This document shows positions 60,394 through 64,000 of a stretch of 64,000 nt of DNA, one piece after another; positions within the stretch are counted from its first letter, which is position 1; each line of letters starts with the position of its first letter. The position numbers were made by a program, and so were the translations under genes. The notes beneath the pieces are model-generated. The model was not told where the DNA came from, made no database searches, and saw nothing but the letters and a program-made list of their open reading frames with translations. The stretch lies in the NCBI RefSeq assembly GCF_009905605.1, contig NZ_JAAAKZ010000002.1, positions 806,001 through 870,000 of the forward strand, read 5' to 3'. This DNA comes from Runella sp. CRIBMP (GTDB lineage: Bacteria > Bacteroidota > Bacteroidia > Cytophagales > Spirosomataceae).

Positions 60394-63131
60394 TCCCTCA
60401 CGCACCGAAAACCCACGGTCGCATTGCGCTCAAAACCCTCGGAAACCCGCAGTAAAATCTGCTGATGCGTAAACGGTTGCGGGCCGCCCTGCACATACCA
60501 CCAACTCGACTCAGGCTTAAAATAACTCCCCCCTTTAAGCATGATGTAGCGGTATTGGCCTGCTTGATATTCATCGTTGGTTAATTGCCAAACTACGCCT
60601 TGTAAATCTTTTAACCCCACTGGCGGACCAGCCGGCAGGGACTGAGCCGCACCGGCGGACCTGTCTACGGTTTGAAACCTTGCCGACGTTTTTGCCAACG
60701 AATCTTTTTCTGCCGCATATTGCCATTCTTTCTCCGTGGGTAGGCGCTTACCTGCCCATTTTGCATATGCTCTGGCATCTTCGAGAGATACATACACCAC
60801 CGGTTTGTTTTCTTCACCTTTGGGGATTTGCCCGTTTTTCCAGTGCTTCAGGAAGTTGGCGGCATCTTTGGGCTTGTAGCGAGTGGAGGTCAGAAATTTC
60901 TTAAAATCGGTGTTAGAAACTAATTTTTTATCCATCAAAAAAGCGCTGATTTCATGCATTGTGGTGTCCTTTTCAGGATAGGGCAAAAACACATCTCCGT
61001 GCGTAGTAATGTGACGATAGCGGCCCGCAGGGATTTGAAGCTCGTTGTTTGGAGTGCCACTTAGAATAGATTTTGCTTCATGATGGGCACTAGGAGGTAA
61101 AAACTTTATTTTTTTTGCATCAACCCTAACACTGCCAGCCTGTAGCTCCAAAATGGATTCTTCTATGAGTTCCTGCTTATTTTTATCAAAAACCTGCACA
61201 ACAATTTTACCCTCATAGTACCTTAGTTCTTCTAAATCACTAAGAACACAACCATAATTTGTTACAATTGGCTTTTTAACGTACATGGGATTTCCTTTCC
61301 ATATTGTTACATTATAATTTGGAAGAAGTTCACCAGAACACCACAAGTCATTTGTCAAACCAAATGCTTCCTTCATTTCTGCCACACACCCTACTGCACC
61401 TTCATTATTTGTTCCCAAATATTTTTTATGAAAGGGCTCTGTTTCGACTTCGACATACCATTTGCCGCCCTGAAATACGGGGGTTAGTTCGCGATGATTC
61501 CATAAATCCACAAAATGATAGCCTTTTCGGGGTTGTACTTCAAACAATGGCCCTCTAAACCCTTCGGGAATTAGGCTAAAAATCGTGTAAAGTATTTTGG
61601 TAGAATCCTGCCATTTATTTACAAAAATTCCGTCGCGGGTTGTTGGGATAAGCGGCGTGTAATTAGTGTTTAAAAATACCGAGCTGTTTTCCCGCAAAAT
61701 ACGGGTGGTTTGACCTAAAAAGCGGTAATCTTCTTCGACCCAGTCGGGTGTGCCCGCCTGAAAAACGTTCAATTCCGTGCCATAGCCGTTGAAAAAACTC
61801 GTGGCAAATTCTCGACGAATACGCTCTTTGTACTGCTCGGCTACGCGAAAAATCGCAAATTCGGGTTTGATAAATTTATTGAGATTCAGCATTGGCGGGT
61901 AATACAATGCATTATGAACGCGCCCCGCCACAATACCTGGCATGTCTTTCGGTATCGCCATACCTTCGCTGTACATCACCACGCCCTTTTTGACTTGGTC
62001 GGCGGCTTCTTGCAATTCTTTACTGCTGCTACCGCGCGTGTCGAGCACCACACCGTCGGCCTGAGTAGCTGCGATGAGGTCCGAAAGTCCCTTCAGATGC
62101 GCTTTGGGATTGTTGGCATCGCGGGTAGATTCATCCCACGGATTATAACACAAAAACAATTTTGTGCCTTGCGCCCGCAACTCATTTCCCATTTTTTTAA
62201 TGTTCGGCAACCCGCCAGGCAAGTCGCTGAACAAATCAAATTGATTCCGCTGGTCTAAGCCTAGCGTGGGCCAGGTAGGCCAAATGCCAAGCACATCGTC
62301 GCCGCCGTAGAGGACTTTACCGCGTTTGATAAAATCGTTGATTCCTTGCCCCCATTTTACCCCCAACGAAAAACGCTGGTCCCAAGCCATCATCAAATGA
62401 ATGACATAACTCTTACGAATCCACTGTAAATCAGGCCGTTGAAAAAGATAATTATCAAACTGAGCCACGTCAAACAGCTTTCTTTTTTGGAACATCTGCC
62501 GTAGTCCTTCCTGCCAATCTCCCGTATAGGTTTCTAGCCAAAGATGGTACGTAACGCTCCCTTTGGGCGGCAGAATGGTCTCAAAACGGCGGCGGGTAGC
62601 ATTTTCCCATTTGACACGCCGCATCAATGCACACGTATTTTTGTCGACCATGTTTACGGCCGAAAATCCCAACTCCCACGCATTATCGGGCAAGATTACA
62701 TTGACGGGTGCAAAACCAGGTCGAAACAAATGCGCCCGCGACAACGAATGATTTCCCAACCCCGTGATATATACGTGTGATTTAGACTCTCCGAGTGGCA
62801 CGACATTCCGAAGCCTTAATGTGTCGGTTGACGTATTTGTAAAGGTAATCACCGTATACCCATCTGACGGTTTGATTTGGTAGGTTACATTTAGCTTATT
62901 CTCCAAGACAAAATTCAGTTTTTCGTTTTCAGATTGAAAAACCGTGCGCTCAGTCGTAGCGTATTTGTCATTTAAGACGTAAGAAAACAACGGAAGCGAT
63001 TGATACGCACGAATGGTAGAATCGCTTGTTTTCAACTGCTCAAGGCGTAAAAAACGATTTTCTACAAATGATGGCTGCCATTGAGCAATAGCACAAAAAG
63101 GCAAAAAGAGGACGGTTAGCAATAGTCTCAT
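60390..63131 (-). CDS. Secreted glycosidase-like protein fused to a formylglycine-generating-enzyme (SUMF1) type domain
   Basis: ATG 63131 gives signal peptide MRLLLTVLFLPFCAIAQ; the frame is open to 63182. Residues about 20-620 resemble clan GH-D-like hydrolases: a beta-sandwich, then a TIM-barrel-like region with GVKWGQGINDFIKRGKVLYG, KLFLCYNPWDE and the acidic segment GVVLDTRGSSSKE, but the catalytic pair is not certain. The C-terminal ~200 residues are a SUMF1/sulfatase-modifying-factor type domain (WAGKRLPTEKEWQYAA; IMLKGGSYFKPESSWWYVQG; RNATVGFRCVRD). The domain's copper-site Cys pair is not evident, so it is probably a C-type-lectin-like module rather than an active enzyme. A repeat-derived insertion lies in this domain. 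Confidence 0.7.
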   Translation of the reverse strand: MRLLLTVLFLPFCAIAQWQPSFVENRFLRLEQLKTSDSTIRAYQSLPLFSYVLNDKYATTERTVFQSENEKLNFVLENKLNVTYQIKPSDGYTVITFTNTSTDTLRLRNVVPLGESKSHVYITGLGNHSLSRAHLFRPGFAPVNVILPDNAWELGFSAVNMVDKNTCALMRRVKWENATRRRFETILPPKGSVTYHLWLETYTGDWQEGLRQMFQKRKLFDVAQFDNYLFQRPDLQWIRKSYVIHLMMAWDQRFSLGVKWGQGINDFIKRGKVLYGGDDVLGIWPTWPTLGLDQRNQFDLFSDLPGGLPNIKKMGNELRAQGTKLFLCYNPWDESTRDANNPKAHLKGLSDLIAATQADGVVLDTRGSSSKELQEAADQVKKGVVMYSEGMAIPKDMPGIVAGRVHNALYYPPMLNLNKFIKPEFAIFRVAEQYKERIRREFATSFFNGYGTELNVFQAGTPDWVEEDYRFLGQTTRILRENSSVFLNTNYTPLIPTTRDGIFVNKWQDSTKILYTIFSLIPEGFRGPLFEVQPRKGYHFVDLWNHRELTPVFQGGKWYVEVETEPFHKKYLGTNNEGAVGCVAEMKEAFGLTNDLWCSGELLPNYNVTIWKGNPMYVKKPIVTNYGCVLSDLEELRYYEGKIVVQVFDKNKQELIEESILELQAGSVRVDAKKIKFLPPSAHHEAKSILSGTPNNELQIPAGRYRHITTHGDVFLPYPEKDTTMHEISAFLMDKKLVSNTDFKKFLTSTRYKPKDAANFLKHWKNGQIPKGEENKPVVYVSLEDARAYAKWAGKRLPTEKEWQYAAEKDSLAKTSARFQTVDRSAGAAQSLPAGPPVGLKDLQGVVWQLTNDEYQAGQYRYIMLKGGSYFKPESSWWYVQGGPQPFTHQQILLRVSEGFERNATVGFRCVRD
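60665..60690. repeat. Copy of the CGTCGGC palindromic repeat arm inside a coding sequence
   Basis: CTACGGTTTGAAACCTTGCC with GACGTT matches CCACGGTTCAAACCTCGCCG with ACGTT of the intergenic repeat at 5911-5935 at nearly every base. In frame it encodes KTSARFQTV within the SUMF1-type domain. Confidence 0.55.
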
Positions 63132-63174
63132 CAGCAACTTACTTTTTTGTGTAAAGATGCGTAGAGCCTTGCGT

Positions 63175-63615
63175 TTACCCATACTTTTTCACAAACTTAA
63201 AATGGGTCGGTTCCAAGCCTTTACTTTCGTAGAAACGATGCGTATCTACCCGTTTTTTATTGGCGGTTACTTCCAGAATTTTGAAATTTTCACGTTCAGC
63301 CACGTTCATTAATTCCTGAATCAGCAGACTTCCTACGCCTTTGGAGCGGTAATTGTCCACCACAAACATTTCCTGAATCTCTCCTACTTTACCACAATGA
63401 TGGAGTAACCACTGCGTATGAACACTCGCGTAACCCACGCATTTGGCCTTATCAAAAGCCATAAAATAATGACAATCAGGGCTTTTTAGGTTTCTGTTGA
63501 AGATTTCGAGAAATGCGTTAAAATCCAATTTCTCTTCTTCCAACTCACAAAGGAAATTGTAGACAGTAATAACGTCGCTTTCGACGGCTCGTTGAATGTT
63601 AATGGTGGCAGACAC
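63175..63615 (-). CDS. GNAT N-acetyltransferase
   Basis: The 146-residue GNAT protein has the acetyl-CoA-binding motif QEMFVVDNYRSKGVGSLLIQ and the following helix and strand (ELMNVAERENFKILEVTANK), with RVDTHRFYESKGLEP as the last motif. The pattern is similar to PaiA/aminoglycoside-like single-domain GNATs. The substrate is unknown. It lies directly upstream of the glycosidase/SUMF1 gene on the same strand; its stop is 43 nt before that gene's preferred ATG. Confidence 0.85.
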   Translation of the reverse strand: MSATINIQRAVESDVITVYNFLCELEEEKLDFNAFLEIFNRNLKSPDCHYFMAFDKAKCVGYASVHTQWLLHHCGKVGEIQEMFVVDNYRSKGVGSLLIQELMNVAERENFKILEVTANKKRVDTHRFYESKGLEPTHFKFVKKYG

Positions 63616-63647
63616 AACGGTAAAATAAAAGTGAATCTATGATTACA

Positions 63648-64000
63648 TCAAAACTCTTGCATCAGGTCAGACTCATACACCAGCGTTCCTTTGACGTTGC
63701 TGGAGGTAATGGAAACCATCGCTTCCGCCACCTTATCTGCGTCAATGGCTCGGTATTTGGCAGGGATAATGAATTGAAACAGTTTTGAGAGCCACTCGCC
63801 CGCTTTTTCGCCAAAACGGCTCTCTTGACGCGAACCCACCAACAGGGAAGGGCGGAAAATAAGTAGCGTTTCATAACCCAATTTTCGCAGCGATTCCTCC
63901 ACTTTTCCTTTGACCTGATTGTAATAAAACAAAGAAGTATAGTCTGCGCCCATGGCCGTAATAATGGCAAAACGTTTGGCACCATTGGCCAAGGCTATTT
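63648..64000 (-). CDS. NAD(P)-binding SDR-type protein (TIP30/HTATIP2-like), N-terminus beyond the right edge
   Basis: This C-terminal fragment of an atypical short-chain dehydrogenase contains ANGAKRFAIITAMGADYTSL, the catalytic-type FYYNQVKGKVEESLRKLGYE (Tyr-x3-Lys as YNQVK) and the family segment LIFRPSLLVGSRQESRFGEK. These features match the TIP30/HTATIP2 oxidoreductase group, whose bacterial role is unknown. The start is outside the window; the TTG at 63992 is internal. Confidence 0.82.
   Translation of the reverse strand, partial: IALANGAKRFAIITAMGADYTSLFYYNQVKGKVEESLRKLGYETLLIFRPSLLVGSRQESRFGEKAGEWLSKLFQFIIPAKYRAIDADKVAEAMVSITSSNVKGTLVYESDLMQEF

Noticed and set aside
1-64000. CRISPR arrays, insertion sequences, prophage or integrase genes
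   Set aside because: None was seen: no transposase or integrase-like protein and no regularly spaced short repeats outside the pseudouridine synthase gene.

Overview
The window looks like chromosomal DNA of a free-living member of the Bacteroidota, most likely a Cytophagales bacterium (Runella/Dyadobacter-like). The supporting signs are -7 promoter boxes of the TAnnTTTG type, a CcoN-CcoO fusion oxidase, a TonB-dependent receptor with a carboxypeptidase-regulatory-like N-terminus, DUF2723, DUF3108 and DUF4174 proteins, PorT-like barrels and glutaminyl-tRNA synthetase. The genus is inference. No prophage, insertion sequence or CRISPR array was seen. Both ends cut genes: the N-terminus of a 6-pyruvoyl/6-carboxy-tetrahydropterin synthase at the left edge and the C-terminal part of a TIP30-like NAD(P)-binding protein at the right edge.

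Layout: 0-6 kb holds glnS, a FemAB/GNAT-like acyltransferase and an ABC-F ATPase. 6-20 kb is a microaerobic respiration block: a PAS histidine kinase with a receiver-CRP fusion regulator, hemN, and a cbb3 oxidase operon in the order ccoS-ccoNO-ccoQP-ccoG-ccoH-TauE/DsbD-like, with the copper ATPase ccoI transcribed separately. A TGAy-N4-rTCA palindrome lies upstream of hemN, ccoS and ccoI and is a candidate operator for the receiver-CRP protein. 20-35 kb contains a TonB-dependent receptor, a DciA-like protein, a SAM riboswitch with metX, a putative metallopeptidase, a DUF3108 protein, dnaB, a GT9 glycosyltransferase, a DUF2723 membrane protein, a CoA-type Nudix hydrolase and a large flavoprotein.

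35-49 kb is a mixture of small regulators (AraC, Lrp), DinB-like and SnoaL-like proteins, an envelope cluster (OmpA and two small barrels), an L,D-transpeptidase, a full-length cobalamin-dependent metH, a PPOX-type flavoprotein, and VOC and GNAT genes. At 49.4 kb are tRNA-Pro(TGG) and tRNA-Ser(GCT). 49.7-54 kb carries phenylalanine hydroxylase, 4-hydroxyphenylpyruvate dioxygenase and acetoacetyl-CoA ligase, which together cover the entry and exit of aromatic amino acid catabolism. 54-64 kb has a pseudouridine synthase with a long tandem-repeat N-terminus, a glycosyltransferase/fucosyltransferase pair, a cytochrome c lipoprotein, a double NIPSNAP protein, a DUF4174 protein, and a glycosidase-like protein fused to a formylglycine-generating-enzyme-type domain, followed by a GNAT gene.

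The most interesting observations are the apparent FixL/FixJ-K-like circuit with its operator candidates, a dispersed palindromic repeat that occurs between genes and also in frame inside a protein, a cysteine-containing upstream peptide ahead of the pterin synthase gene, and the 177-bp and 66-bp tandem arrays inside the pseudouridine synthase gene.
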